DNA from: Mactromeris polynyma
Lineage: Eukaryota > Mollusca > Bivalvia > Venerida > Mactridae
NCBI GenBank assembly: GCA_032209605.1
Contig: JASFXZ010000003.1
Coordinates: forward strand, 7,814,807-7,878,806
Length of the DNA: 64,000 nucleotides
Direction: 5' to 3'
The number at the start of each line of letters is the position of its first letter. Positions within the stretch are counted from its first letter, which is position 1. The position numbers were made by a program, and so were the translations under genes. Shown one piece after another: positions 10,541 to 23,164 of this stretch. The notes beneath the pieces were generated by a model that was given only the letters and a program-made list of their open reading frames with translations, was not told the origin of the DNA and ran no database searches.

Positions 10541-11114
10541 TTGAACCCAATCGTTTTTGTAATAACCTATAAAATTATTCTTCCAGAATATACTAAAACA
10601 CAAAGAAATTGCACTTTTATCTCACCAAATATTTTTATCATAATACCTGCGAGTGTGACGCACAATAAAATAGTTATATTAACTTGCTAAAGGCGTTATT
10701 TCAGTACGTACTAGAACGTAGTTACAGCAGTCTCTTGATACATCATCCACATGCTTTTGGCAATAAACAGATACTATAAGTCAATCTAGCTGTCTAAAAT
10801 GTCACTGATACTGTGTTATTGTGATCACACAACTTTCTTATTGAATAAATGAAACAAAGGAACTAGGCTTATACAGAATACATCACCTAATTTTAGACGC
10901 GTGAGTTCTAATGAATGAATGAATGTATGCATGCCAGACACTGTTTCTACATGGGCATTGTCGAAAGATATATACTTCATACCAAATAACCATTTCTTTC
11001 AAACTTACTTTTTCAAACTAAGTTTGACTAATACTAGTACAGTGTAAAATCTCCATAGATGACCTCTTTATAGCAACAACCTCTCAACAACAGCCGAAAT
11101 GAGCTTCTCCAAAA

Positions 11115-11275
11115 GGGTGTTACTCTCGAGAGGTACTCGGTGTAGCAGCCATATTAGACTAATGATTCGCTTACTATGTGTCTAATACTTGGTCGTGCAT
11201 TCCGGAAATTTAGATTTTTTGAATGAAGGAATGTATAATGTCCTATCCATGTCGTACTTTGATATTTACTGTGCG
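11115..11275 (+). repeat. dispersed repeat, copy B of a pair
   Basis: Shorter copy of the 10345-10540 sequence, lacking about 40 bases after 'gaggtac'. It lies about 770 bases downstream in the same orientation. Confidence 0.6.
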
Positions 11276-11309
11276 ATTGTATGAAGTGTTTTACAATGAT
11301 TAAGAAAAT

Positions 11310-11490
11310 TGCAAGTGTAAAACTTAATATGTATTAATTGCCCTTGACAACTGCTTCTTGTGACACAAACCAGTACTCATGCCTAAATCAGGGATTGTGA
11401 AAGTTGCGGTTCAATATCGGACACGACCGGATCCGAGCTCACGACCTTCGGACCAAATGTAAGCCGCTCTATCCATCGACCAATTCTGTG
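11310..11490 (-). mobile_element. tRNA-derived SINE, minus strand
   Basis: On the minus strand, starting near 11490, an A-box-like TGGTCGATGG is followed by GGTCCGAAGGTCGTGAGC and a B-box-like GCTCGGATCC. A body containing 'aagaagcagttgtcaagggc' follows. These are the internal RNA polymerase III promoter elements of a tRNA-derived SINE. The sequence is diverged and probably inactive. Confidence 0.55.
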
Positions 11491-11499
11491 TTTGTTCTT

Positions 11500-12345
11500 T
11501 CTATGAGACAATACCTGTCTGATGACATTTGGATATTAGGAACCAAGTTCACTGACTATGGGAAATATCAGTTAAGTGTTATTGTGTCGGAGACTTCTCG
11601 CACAAACAGCCAATCAAAAACGAGAATCTGAGAGAATGGGACATTGATTCTTGTCTCAGTTTTAATCCTTAGTTCCGACTGAAAGCTCACGTAGCCTTGT
11701 TATTGTATAGGAATGTTTTATGAATGCATTGAATTGTGTTCTATGTGTCACATTAGTGCCGTCATGTGCAACCTAGAGTAAATAAATGCGCCGATATAGA
11801 ACCGCTTAATTGACATGAATGTATGCCATGTGTACATGATTGGTACAACTTGCTGGTAACTTTCGCATACAATCTGCGTTCTTATTGCCATTAGATCATC
11901 ACAGAGCGGCAATGACTGACAGTCTCAGGGACCAACAACTAAAAAGAAACTTAACGTCTGCTTCTATTTATATCAACTTTTATACCAAGGAAAATGCCAC
12001 AATGATATTAGAAATTTTATTAGTAAAAGTTCATTACGTGCATACATGTGTCTTATTTGAGATGTATGTGGTTGTTTTATTTTTAGATCATCGTAACTTT
12101 TGTAACTTTTGATGATCTCATTTATCATTATAATTATGTTGTATGTATGAACGTGTGTAGATGTGAATATATTATTTTAATGTTGCTTTCTAACATTGTT
12201 GTTGTTTGAAGACTACTAGTACATAGTAAAAAAGTTACATTTGTAGCTTATTTTGGTATCTACATAAAATAAATATATTATTATTATTAGGTAACCATTA
12301 ATTCAATGTATTCAATTGTTTTTGCCACAAAGTAACAAAATGTAT
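11500..12345. other. no recognised gene; probable retroelement 3' end with (TAT)n tail
   Basis: 'aaataaatatattattatt' at about 12268-12290 resembles a LINE or SINE microsatellite tail. A short hairpin (agatcatc/gatgatct) lies at 12085-12118. The 90-residue frame at 11840-12112 has no recognisable family. Confidence 0.35.
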
Positions 12346-12357
12346 ATTTTCGTTTAA

Positions 12358-12672
12358 TTGTACAAAATCTTTAAGTGCAATATTTCGCACCAAAACATGA
12401 TGGTGTTTGGCGTTAAATTCGATATTGAGTTGAATGCTATTCAAATGAAAAAGCAATATTATCCTTTGCAAGCAACATCTTTTTTGAGTCGATTGACTTT
12501 AAATTTAAATGTAGTCTGCCTTGAGAAAGGAGAGCAACGCTACAAGTCCTTGTTGACCCATGTAAAAACTGTGTTTGTTTTCGTGCCTTATGAAATAAAC
12601 GTGGTGCCCCCGAAGAGGTTTGTCATTAATAATTCAAAGAATCCACAACAGTTATGTCATTTATTCACTTAA
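12358..12672 (+). other. unassigned 104-codon open frame
   Basis: The frame begins with a near-start codon rather than a clear ATG and has no motif, signal or membrane segment that I recognise. The length is only slightly above chance for this composition. Listed because it is among the longest non-repeat frames in the region; probably not a gene. Confidence 0.12.
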
Positions 12673-12750
12673 TGCTAATACGAAGCAGCAAGTAACCGTC
12701 GGTAAGACACGACTTACTTAAATGACACTTTTATAGAGGCATTAATAATT

Positions 12751-12972
12751 ACGATTTCCAACCTCTTCTATAAGAGACGTCATTTCAAGAAAACGTCACA
12801 TGTGACGTCACAATGCACTGACAGTTATATTTGCACGATAAGGCAATATGAAAACAAAGTGACCATATGGAGTAAATATTGTTTCCTGCTTGCATATTGT
12901 GACATAATAAGTGACGTTTTCTATGAATGACGTCACTTAAAGAAGAGGTTGAAAATCCCCAAGCAGCGCTCA
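12751..12972. mobile_element. CRE-palindrome MITE, copy 1
   Basis: Non-coding foldback element related to copies at 16472, 23165 and 62581. The arms read 'tccaacctcttctataag' then GACGTCATTT on the left and GACGTCACTTAAAGAAGAGG on the right, closing with GCGCTCA at 12972. It contains three TGACGTCA or near-TGACGTCA palindromes. The outer left end has drifted. Confidence 0.8.
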
Positions 12973-14348
12973 AATGAAGATGTCAAGCATACATTTATGT
13001 TAACAATTGCATAGGCAAAATGAACACAAGACACAAACATAAATGATGATTGGATTTAAAAATCATAATTGAATAAGAAGCTGCGGTATAATGGCTACAC
13101 TTGTACTGAACAATTGAACGCATAACATTGTTGATCTAAACATACCAATCTAGCAAGCTTATATAATGGAAACAATTTTCGTTCCATTATTCATGACTGA
13201 TATTTGGTATATGAAATGATGGAGTTCATGAAGTGTAAATCAAAGCGGACAGGCATACAATTCAGTGGTAGACGGTTTGATGAGTGTTGCAATTTCCATT
13301 TTCTGTCCAGAACAAACCCAAAGACATCAAGTCCACTGTTTTATTTAATTGGTTGTACCGAATGTTTCCAAATATCCCGTTCTCGAAATGGATAATCTGC
13401 ATGCTACATGGGTTTGGACATTTTGCCGTATGTGACCACGTTGCATAATTATCATTCCCGTGAAATTCAATTACGACTTTGGTAGGGGTATCAGGAAGAA
13501 ACTTGTCTTCCTTAACTGCTATTATCGACACCCTGCCCCATAACCTTGTAGGAATTGCGTTACCAACAAACCGCTTGAGGCAACAGAATGGAAATCATCA
13601 CTAAGTACGACATTTCTGGAGGTTCAGCTAATGTAGGCGGACGGCTTATCTAATTACGAAGCCTGTTTTTGGCCAAGAAAAAATCTCTATCGTTTATAAA
13701 GCTCTTGTTTGAAACGGTTACTAAGAAAGGAAAATTATGGGACCTATCATTTATCTTACAATATCGATGATTTATGGACCCCATTTGCGTGGTATCCGCT
13801 GTTTAGATATTCAAATCGTCCATTACGAGTAGCCATTAATAGGTCAAATATTGTAAGACATGATGCGTCCATTGAGTTAATTACCTATTGTTGATTTTTG
13901 CTCTTCGTGGATATGCCTTCGATTATGGTATGAATAAAGCAATCTCAGAGACTAAGTAACATACAAAAGGTTTTAGTTCTAGAGATCCTCAGAGGAATAG
14001 CTTCTTCTTTTAGAGAATTATGTCTGATTAGTTTCGTCCTCGCTTATTTGTTGACCACCATCATTTATGTTTACTCCCGTAATTGTACAAATTCGGGGTA
14101 AAACAATTTCTTAATAGCACATTAGTTCCAATGGTCGGCATAAGTAGAGAACTATAGCTTTGGACAAATATACGAAGGACTTGCTGTACAAAAGGTCGAG
14201 GCTACGAAAGACCGATGGTGCGAAATACTTTTTTGAATCGGGAAGTCATGCAATTTATATTTGAATTTTCATGTAATGATATTATGGGTTTAGTATACTA
14301 ATATTTGAAATGATGTTTACATAAAACGTCACTTGTCTTTTAGTGATG
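12973..14348. other. no recognised gene
   Basis: Opens with the 'gacacaaacataaatga' phrase shared with 5000 and 15205. Otherwise unassigned AT-rich DNA. Frames up to 89 codons show no family features. Confidence 0.4.
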
Positions 14349-14529
14349 TACAGTAAAACCTCACCTAAAGACCACCTCAATAATAAGACAACCCCAAAAT
14401 TAAGAACACAATTTTCAGTCCAATTTCACTATTTTGCTCTTTATTCAACTTCAATATTAAGACCACACTCAATAAAAATACCAATTTTAAGGTCCCGAAG
14501 GGTGGTCTTTTTATTGAGTTTTTTCTGTA
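14349..14529 (+). mobile_element. MITE family 1 (tacagtaaaacctc ends), near-complete copy
   Basis: Starts 'tacagtaaaacctcacctaa', continues with 'gaccacctcaataataagac' and a centre with 'caatttcactattttgctc', and ends 'ggtggtctttttattgag' then 'ctgta'. About 181 bases, non-coding. The TACAGT start and TA-like flank suggest mobilisation by a Tc1/mariner or pogo-type transposase; that is inference. Confidence 0.85.
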
Positions 14530-16471
14530 TTCTAGATTTGGAATATACCCTATTATTACTAATTACATTCGTTTATTATTTATTTATTCATTTTTCAAAT
14601 TATTGAAACTTGGAAGTTTTGGGTAATTCTTAGATATATATTCTTTGGTATATTAGAATTGATTTATGTCTTAATACATCTTCTCAAAAGTCAGACAAAC
14701 AAAAGCTGTCTGTAAGTACTGCAATTCCTTTCTGTATGGCAATATAATTGATATGTTTTTTTCCGTGTTGGTTCAGTGAGAGTATTTTGCATTTTTGATC
14801 GAAAAATTTAGTGGAATTTTCTGAGACGAAATATTAATAACGAAAAACGCTTACTGATTAATTTCTTTGGCATCGCAATTTGTATTTCAATTTATATCAG
14901 ATACTGCAATTTCACATTTCATTTCACATAATTGTTTTATATCAAGTTCTATTGGGACGTGTATCATGCAATCAACGTCAGTTGCATGTTTTTTTTTAAA
15001 TATAAAACCCATTCTTGCTGTGAACTTATGTCCTAAGCACAAAGTATCAATAATAAAAGTACATTTCTAAAAGGTTTGAACATTATAAAAATGAAGGACA
15101 AAGTCGAGTTGTTAATGCCATATACACAGAGCACATCAACCCGAAAAACACAAGGAGCCATGAAAATATGTGTTTACGTAGAATCACTAAAGCAAAAGGG
15201 ACACAAGACAAACATAAACGGAGGATGAAGATAGGGGTTTCGCCTTTAAAGGGGTTTGAAGCTAGCTTAAGTGTGCATCTAACCTCACACTTATCCTAAA
15301 ATCACATAAATTCAACCAACGGTGTAACCCCCAAACATAGGAGACCGCAAGCAAAGGATAATAATATGCAGTACATTAATGTATAAAACAATAGGCTCAT
15401 GATGTTGTGAAGTTAGAAACAGAAACATCCCAAACAGTTGTACGAGTATCACCTACGCCGTTTCGTCTCACGCCTTTTCTTTTAAGACACACACTTTCTC
15501 TTCCAAAACTTTTGTTAATTTGTCTACGCGCCATATTGTAAAATTCGGCGGCTCCATCACTATGATACAGAGACATATTTCTATTTTTAGAATTCCATGA
15601 ACATTTCGTCTTTTCTCTAGGCAATTGAGTACGACACCTTCTGTATCATCACCGTATTTATTATACCATAAAATGTAAATTAAGTTTCGATTTTAAATGT
15701 CATTGTGTTCTCAATAATATATTTAGAATAGTATGAAACGGCTAGTTGACACTTCAGGACGAGAAATGGTGTTTTGGAAAATTGTACACCCCACGCAATA
15801 TGCAAATAATTGTATATTATATTGTTGGGAAATTGTCCAGTTTTTCAGTGTTAGCACATTCGACTGACTGTCAATTCCTTTGCTGGATAATGTTATCTGA
15901 TATATCTATAGCATCGTACCAATTTCCTTTACAGCCTAGAGTCTTCATGCAAAGAAAAATACCACAAACTAATTTTTAAACTTGTACTAGTATATATTTA
16001 GGTGTATGTTAAAATTTAGCATTTTTCATTTAATTTGGGCCGCATATTGTCATCCTTAATAGTCGTAGATTATATTTTATGTGCGACGATGTGTTTATAT
16101 GTCGGACACCTTTAAGTATGATAATTAGAAACTCCTACGTTAACAGCCTATAAACAACAAATTGTTTAGGGTGACAATAGACGGACCAACATCCTTCTAG
16201 CTTTCTATTGTCATTGGTTACACACCTTTTTTAATTAAAGCTGAATAATGCAAAGAAAGGAAATGCGTCAAGCTCATTTGAATTCTTCTGTTTTTTTCGC
16301 ATTGTTCATGGGAAAGTTGTGTCGTATATCCGGATGCCTTTGGGCAAGTCGGAATTATTCAGATTCGTATGAATGGAAATCCGGAAGATGCGTCTGCGTG
16401 GATGGAGTAAATGGTTAACATTCAATATCTAGCTCTATAATGCGAATTGAAGATACAGTTTGTACCACATT
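14530..16471. other. no recognised gene
   Basis: AT-rich. Near 15190-15235 'gacacaagacaaacataaac' with 'gatgaagataggg' repeats the phrase seen near 5000 and 13020, so a low-copy dispersed repeat is likely. No coding sequence is supported. Confidence 0.4.
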
Positions 16472-16701
16472 TGAGCGCCGCTGAACCTCTTCTATAAGTG
16501 ACGTCATTTCCTAAAAACGTCAGATATGACGTCACCATGTACTGACAGTAAGCAATATTTGCCCCATATGGCAATATGAAAACGAAGTAAACATATGAAG
16601 TAAATAAGTGTTTCCTGCTTCCACATAGTGACATCACATGTTGCGTTTTCTGGAAATGATGTCACTTACAGAAGAGGTTGGAATTCCCACACCAGCGCTC
16701 A
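16472..16701. mobile_element. CRE-palindrome MITE, copy 2 (most complete)
   Basis: Begins TGAGCGCCGCTG and ends CCAGCGCTCA. Inside these are 'aacctcttctataagtgacg' and, inverted, 'cacttacagaagaggtt'. Two TGACGTCA sites lie in the left arm and near matches in the right. About 230 bases with no frame. Ends and arms agree with copies 1 and 4. Confidence 0.87.
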
Positions 16702-17325
16702 TTTATAGAATATAATGTATTGTTATACAATATTTCTCCCTTAGCAAAAAAGAAAAATTGCCGGATATTAGGACCGACCATATTGACATTTTCGCACCAA
16801 TCTGGACAACGCCGGTTCGGTTCGTCGGACCGGTTCCTTTGGGAATGTTGAGGTAACCGGGTGCATCGCAAAACATGTTAAAGCAATGCTTGCTCAGCAG
16901 AAGACATCAAAGGAGCAGACGGTATAATATGACTCAACAATAAACGTCTATTGCATTCACTGAGTATTCATATATGTGATTACGGTGATTATTTTTGTCT
17001 CTTATACTTGCATTGTATAATGTTGGCTGAAATGATCAAAGATGTCGACATGTCCATTATGAATTACTACCTTATGAATGTAAAATCATGTTTGCAATCA
17101 GTGACAAAATCAGTCTCCAAATACTCCGTACATATTAAGTAAACAATGGTCGTTCCAGCTAATCAAATTTAAGCTGTGCTTTACTATAGAATAAACATTT
17201 ATCCCCTTATACCATTAACTGGTTTGTTTGTTATGCTGACAGCTAATGCTTTCTGTAAGTGAGGGGTATTTGCTTCTGCTTGCAGAAATGTGACTGTGAT
17301 AACCACTGTGCAAGTGAAAGGACCG
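16702..17325. other. no recognised gene
   Basis: Contains a GC-richer patch at 16796-16860. Nothing identifiable. Confidence 0.4.
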
Positions 17326-17872
17326 AATATGTGTTGTATTATATTGTACTGCGTAGCTTTGTGTTGTGTTGTGTTTTATTGTGTTGCAGTGTGATATGTT
17401 GTGTTGCGTTGTATTTTATTGTATTGTGTTGTATTTTATTGTATTGTATTGTGTTGCGTGGTGTTGTGTTGTATAACGGTGCATGCGTTGTATTACGTCG
17501 CGTTGTGTTATATTATGTCGCGTTGTGTTGTATTATGTCGCGTTGTGTTGTATTGCGTTGTGTTGTTTTACGTTGCATGTTGTGTTGTATTACGTTGCAT
17601 TGTGTTGTATTATGTCGCGTTGTGTTGTATTGCGTTGTGTTGTATTGCGTGGTGTTGTGTTGTATTACGTTGCGTTGTGTTGTATTACGTCACGTTGTGT
17701 TGTATTACGTCGCGTTGTGTTGTATTACGTCGCGTTGTGTTGTATTACGTTGCGTTGTGTTGTATTGCGTGTTGTTGTGTTGTATTACGTTGCGTTGTGT
17801 TGTATTGTGTTGTGTTGTGTTGTATAACGTTGCGTTGTGTTGTATTACGTCGCGTTGTGGTGTATTAGGTCA
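17326..17872 (+). repeat. pentamer-based satellite with 20-bp higher-order unit
   Basis: Built of five-base steps (ttgtg, ttgta, ttgcg, ttacg). From about 17490 they assemble into a 20-base unit tgtgttgtattacgtcgcgt repeated with variants to 17872. All three forward frames are open because stop codons are rare in this composition, so the 221-, 155- and 114-residue frames here are artefacts. Confidence 0.93.
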
Positions 17873-18164
17873 GTATAAGGCTGCTTGTTCCTCCGTGCTC
17901 GATAAGTTACTGTATGTCTGTTGAAATGTACGTGATGGTTGGTTTATTTTAATGATTAGTTACTGCCTACTTAGTCAATTTATGTATATATGTTGGAAAT
18001 CAATGACCATATAGCGATAAGGTGTGAGGTTAGCTAGCTGTTAAATCGATTTAAACCCCCAGTATTTTTTACTGACAGTTACAAGGCTGTAATTCGCTAT
18101 ATGATTGTTGTTTCTGTTTGTGTTATGAATGTTTTATGTTTCCCTTTCCCCTATGCAATTCTGT

Positions 18165-18480
18165 CACTTTATACAGTGTTCAGAGTGTTTCCTGCCCAAT
18201 GTTGGCCTATTGTGGCCAGTTGTCTTGAATTGTCCTGTGAGCTTTTCCATCCATTAATTCCCCCCTCCCCTCCTTTTACTGTCCACTTTGATACTCTTAA
18301 TTATTCCTTATGGTCTGTTGGGCCGTTCCTTGTGCCTCTGTTCCTTAATATGTGTAACGTTTGACCTCCTTAGGTGCGTTATGTTTTGTGGATTGTTGTT
18401 TTTCCTGAGGTCTGCGTGGGGAGGTATTGTCTTGTGTATGTGGCGTTCCCCGTAGTTACGTATTCTCTCTGTTTTATGTG
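18165..18480 (+). repeat. dispersed repeat R2, copy 1
   Basis: Matches 56930-57255 in order: 'ttctgcccaa'-like, 'ggcctattgt', 'agctgtcttga'-like, 'tccatccattaattccccc', 'ttattccttatgg', 'ttgtggattgttgtttt' and 'gaggtctg'. Identity looks about 70 percent. Non-coding. It ends by running straight into the TTGTG satellite at 18481. Confidence 0.75.
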
Positions 18481-18610
18481 GTGTTGTGTTGCATTACATT
18501 GCCTTGTGTTGCGTTGCGTTGCGTTGTTTAACGTTGCGTTGTGTTGCGCTGCAGTAGTGTTGTAATGTAACGTATTGTAGCGTATTTTAGCGTATTTTAG
18601 CGTGTCGTTA
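18481..18610 (+). repeat. TTGTG/TTGCG pentamer tract
   Basis: Same pentamer steps as the 17.3 kb satellite, ending in three copies of 'tagcgtattt'. It sits exactly where repeat R2 copy 2 has a 12-bp tandem instead. Confidence 0.85.
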
Positions 18611-20297
18611 TGTATTATTGAGGCGAATTATACAATTTTCTTATTTTTTATTTCTGTGACATTTGTTTTACACATGGAAACATGTTCCAGACAATACGGC
18701 GGACGACGAATAAAAAACTAAATGAAACATTGCATGAAATGTAACGAATGGAAACAACACAATTATAAATTCCGCGGAAAGTTACCTGAAGGTCAATTAA
18801 TACTGTGTCAGATTATCCCGGGGTGAATTTCGGGGCAATTAAATTTCAATCAAATTGATCACAGATTGTGAGAAATGGTGTTATTACTCTAAGAGACGAC
18901 GGAATTCTTAGTTGTTCACGATTACGTTTGATAATGTTCATTGCGGATATTTTCCTTTTTGGTCGGCATGTTAGAATTACCGGGTATATCAGTGTTATAA
19001 AATTAGCATTGATACAACAATAAGGCGCCAAGAACAAAATCAGTTCCAGTGTCAGATAAATGTACAGAAAAACCTTGATTAAAGACCACTTCGAAATTAG
19101 GACTGTCAAAACTATTATAACGCGTAAAATAAAATAAATGTCGAAAAGGTTGATGTATCATTGCATATGCAATGTACGTGTAATTATAATATAATGGTCT
19201 GTCGTCTTTCTATAACATACAGTATTTGTGTAACATATGTTTGAGTAATTTCGAGTACTATTCTGATTAATTACATTTTTTTCTTTCAAAATCAATATTC
19301 AATTGATACTATAATAGTAATTTTATCTTCTTTAGATAATTGTAACTTGTGAGTTTTTTTATTCATGTTGGTTTGCTTTTTTCAATATTTTGTAATGATT
19401 TTATATTGAATGTACTGTATTATCTGGTATATATATATAACAGAGTCTCTATGTATGTGGCGGAAAATAAAGTTATAACGGTTACAAGGGGTCAAGGGTA
19501 AAAGAGATATTTAACGTGTCTCTAAGCCTCCTATGGGTTCACATAATTTGACTCTGGGGACCGAGATGTTGGTCTGGCCTTAACAGATAACACAACATGG
19601 TTTGGTTAATATTCAAAATAAATCCTAATTACCTTCACCGAAAAATGATTTAATGAAGTAATTCCATCATAAGTAAACTAATCGTGCACAAGTATGTAAA
19701 CCTTGTCTGCATTAGCTGTGTACCATGTAACTAGCGTATTAGGAAAATCAAGCAATTTCTAAACATCAGTCGATGGCGCGACACCTGATTTATTGTCTGC
19801 GGGACTAATTTTGCTATGTACATAAATATTTGAACTTCAGATTGTAACTGCAATCAAGATATAGATATATACTCTGAACGATAAATCATGCCTAAGCAAA
19901 TAATAAGTTGTTTTATTGACAAACATTACGAGAGCGAAACATCTCAATGCAACAACAATCTTGATGCTGTTTTTTTCTTCAGAAATCAACAATTCGTTTT
20001 TTTTTATTAATTTGAGCGTGACAACAGACAGTGCTTGGTACTGAATCAGAAAAAAGAGACAGAAACGCATTTAGCTTAAAGGAAAGGAATTACGAATTGT
20101 TGAAAAAGAAATCCTCAGGGAATCGTTAGTATCAAATTGAATTAAATATTAACACTTAATCGATAGTCCTGTTTCTCTTTTATTTCAAAAAAACAAAACT
20201 TTTGAAGATACTTTTTCTCGAAAATGGCCAATAAACCCGCTGTAAGGATTACCAATACACTTCACAAGAGATACACGGTCTTGAATATTTAGTAAAC
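18611..20297. other. no recognised gene; one MITE-1 fragment
   Basis: A fragment at about 19066-19106 reads 'tgtacagaaaaaccttgatt' then 'aaagaccacttc', the left end of MITE family 1. Otherwise AT-rich and unassigned. Confidence 0.45.
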
Positions 20298-20420
20298 AGT
20301 ACAACCTCGCTGAAAGACCACTTCAAAATTAAGACCATCTCATTAATAAGACCTTACACGGACCAGTTTTTTAATGTTTTTCTATATTTCAACTTGATAA
20401 TCAAACCACCTCACAACTTA
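20298..20420 (+). mobile_element. MITE family 1, diverged 5' part
   Basis: 'cagtacaacctcgctgaaag' followed by 'accacttcaaaattaagacc' and 'gaccagttttttaa'; the right end is missing. Confidence 0.65.
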
Positions 20421-20595
20421 AAGAGGTGTCACAGACATCACAATATTGTGTCACACACAAAACGGTTTGATACCACACACGTAACTGCTTCAAACCACAC
20501 ACATCACTGGCTGATATCCTACACTCCGTAGAATGATGTCACGCACATTACTGAATTATTTCACGCACATCACAGTTCAAGATGTCACGATTTTT
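20421..20595 (+). repeat. degenerate CACACATCAC-rich tandem
   Basis: Variants of 'gatgtcacgcacatcac' recur every 25-30 bases (for example 20428, 20453, 20497, 20536, 20559, 20580). No coding content. Confidence 0.5.
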
Positions 20596-21106
20596 TATCA
20601 AACAAACAATCGAACTCGTAAATTGCAGATCATGATTGCATCCAAAAACATGAAATCGTATATTAGGAAATCTTTGAGTCCTTGATTGCAAGTATTAAGG
20701 ATATGAAAGCATGACTAAATAAAGTCCCTTCGAGTCCTCCGTAGATGCTACAAACAAAATACTAATTAATGCAGTTTGTATTAGGGTATTTATGCACCGG
20801 TTTCTTTCCCCTGTGACGAGGCAAATAGATAGAGTGCACACGTTTAGGCGAAAGCTAATTAAAATAATTCCTTCTTTGACATGAAAATGTGGCAATTTAT
20901 TTATGATGTGGAAACACTTCTTTGTGTTTATAATAAAAGTGAGGAAATTTTGAAACCTATTTCTATCAACAGCTCACAACGGACCACAAGAAGTGTGCTT
21001 ATTCACTGCGTTGTTATCTATTGCTGAACGAGTGACGCACGTTAAAACTGAATCCTGTTTTTGTTTCCAAATAAAATTTGCATATAAAATATTTTCGTTC
21101 GATATA
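20596..21106. other. no recognised gene
   Basis: AT-rich; nothing identifiable. Confidence 0.45.
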
Positions 21107-21281
21107 TAGCGAAATCTCAATAATATGACCACCGTTGACTCGGAAGAAAATCGGTCTTATTTGTGAGATAGTCTGATTAACAGGCTAAAACATGGAAGAA
21201 TTTAAAAATAAAATCCACTATAACGGTTTAATAATAATGAGGTGACCTAATTTCGAGGTGGTCGTTAAGTGAGGTTTGCTC
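21107..21281 (-). mobile_element. MITE family 1 relative, inverted orientation
   Basis: 'aatctcaataatatgaccac' at the left and 'gaggtggtcgttaagtgagg' at the right, with internal 'tggtctgatta'-like sequence. It is closest to the copies at 27490 and 29466, forming a second subfamily. Confidence 0.65.
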
Positions 21282-21399
21282 GCATTTGCCATTTTACTTC
21301 AATCCGGTGGCGAAACTGACAAAACAATGAGTTGGTTATGAATATTTACCGGCATTTTGTTAGTGACCATCATCGTCTAACGGGTTTCATTATTACATA

Positions 21400-23157
21400 T
21401 ATTTATATTGCTTCAAGTTTATTTGTGATGTTTTTGAAGAAAACGCAATATGTTACAAAATTACAAACCCAAATAAACCACATAAGCGAATTTTGTTATG
21501 AAACAGGAATGAAACTGAATCTCGAAAAATCTAGAATGATCTTCCGTGACGGGGGTCCACGCAGACGTCAGTAGGTGTGGTCTTACCAAGGTCAAGAAAT
21601 TGAAATCGTGTCTGCCTATAAATATTTAGGCTGCAACTTTACCAGCGGTCTGTCATGGCAGAAGATGCAAGACACCTTATACATACAATCCAATAAGGCG
21701 GTAAATGCTATATTTCGCTACCAGAAGCACTTCGGATTTTTTACTCGTAAAGACGCATTTGAACTATTTGACAGTATTGTTAGACCAGTGCTAATGTACT
21801 CAACAGAACTGTGGGGTTATCAAATATGTTCCAAAATCGAACGGGTCCATATCCAGTTTTGCAAAAGAATTGCGTGTCTGCATTCCAATGTCGCAAACTT
21901 TCATAGATACCCGAAAAAGTGCTAGACCATGTTACGACGACTAGACGAAGCAGGACGCCTAACTTGGGCTTCCTGTATAAAACTACTTCTTTATCAACAT
22001 GGTTTCGGTTATGTGTGGATAGCTAACGATGTTGGTAATACTGATACGTTCATAAATATGTTTACTTTACGACTGAAAGACTGTGCACGGCAACGCTTAT
22101 TCTCAGACATAAGTACATCCCCAAAAGCAATCAATTATAAACTTTTCAAAAGCACATTATGTCCACCAGAGAGTTATCTGTCGCTAACATTAACATTTAT
22201 ACAGAAGCTTATGCTTTCTAACTTTTGATGTTCTGGTCACAGTTTAATGATTGAGAAAGGCCGTCATAGGAATATAGACAGAAACTATAGATTTTGTACA
22301 TTCTGCCTCAAACGAAATATCTATTGTATAGAAAGTGAAGTTCATTTCCTCATAGTGTGTCCTTTAAATCAAGAATGTACTTATTTTAAACCAGAATGGC
22401 TTAGAGCTGTGATATGTGAACAATCATACATTCAAATTATGTCCGATGTAAGAAAAGATAGCATTTTTGCACTGACAAAATTTATCGTGAGTGCATCTGC
22501 GAAAAGAGACGCTGAATTAGAAAATTGAAGAGTATTAATAACCATTTATTACCAGAATCCTATCGTTTTAGTATACTACAATATATTACCAAATATTATA
22601 CTACAATATTTTAAATTAAATCCATTCAATTAAAATGTCAAACATACTATAAACAATTGTTCGTACACAAATTGTGAAAGGTTGATTAAATTTATGATAA
22701 ATGTTATTTTATACATATATAAACATGTTCTTCCTTAACTAATTTGGAGAATTCACCATATGCTGTTACATATTCATGTAATTAATATGTTTATTTTGTG
22801 TACACTATACATGTTGATTCACTATATATATGTGGTAGGATAGCGATATGTATGCTGTTGTAATAATATATATATACAGCTATTTTAGTATGTTCTAAAA
22901 TGTTATATCTTCATAAAATGTTCTTATTGTCACATATCACATGTATCCAAGTAGAAATGATCCAACGATATTGATTGTCTATATTTATGTTAATGGGTTG
23001 CACATTTGTTAATATGTAGTTTTCTCACTATCATTGTTTAAATTATATCTGCATAAAGTTCTACTATACATGAAATATCATTTAGAATTGTTTGTATTTT
23101 GTGCCAGAGGCCTTGTATTGCAAATAAAACACTATTGTATTGTATATTGTATTGTTA
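21400..23157 (+). mobile_element. 5'-truncated, inactive LINE (second family)
   Basis: Contains the C-terminal part of a polymerase ORF (21425-22528) and a roughly 600-base AT-rich 3' UTR, an AATAAA at about 23122, and a tail of TATTG pentamers (about 23131-23156). A MITE starts directly after the tail, so the LINE probably inserted into it. Different family from the LINE at 1-1253. Confidence 0.8.
21425..22528 (+). pseudogene. LINE reverse-transcriptase C-terminal part, three in-frame stops
   Basis: All coding pieces share one frame, interrupted only by stops at 21572-21574, 21923-21925 and 22226-22228. Motifs in order are INHISEFCYETGMKLNLEKS, EIEIVSAYKYLGCNF, VRPVLMYSTELWGYQ, IERVHIQFCKRI, RLDEAGRLTWAS, LKDCARQRL, ETGR-like IEKGRHRNIDR, and a CCHC-like knuckle CTFCLKRN to VHFLIVCPL. 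The catalytic YADD box is absent, cut off at the left. About 40 residues usual between the CKRI and DEAGR blocks also appear to be missing. In life it would prime reverse transcription at the target; this copy cannot. Clade not resolved. Confidence 0.8.
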
Positions 23158-23164
23158 TGTCACA

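Noticed and set aside
17259..17924. 221-codon cysteine/valine-rich frame and two overlapping ones
   Set aside because: Produced by TTGTG/TTGCG pentamers in which stop codons are rare; all three frames are open, so no coding signal.
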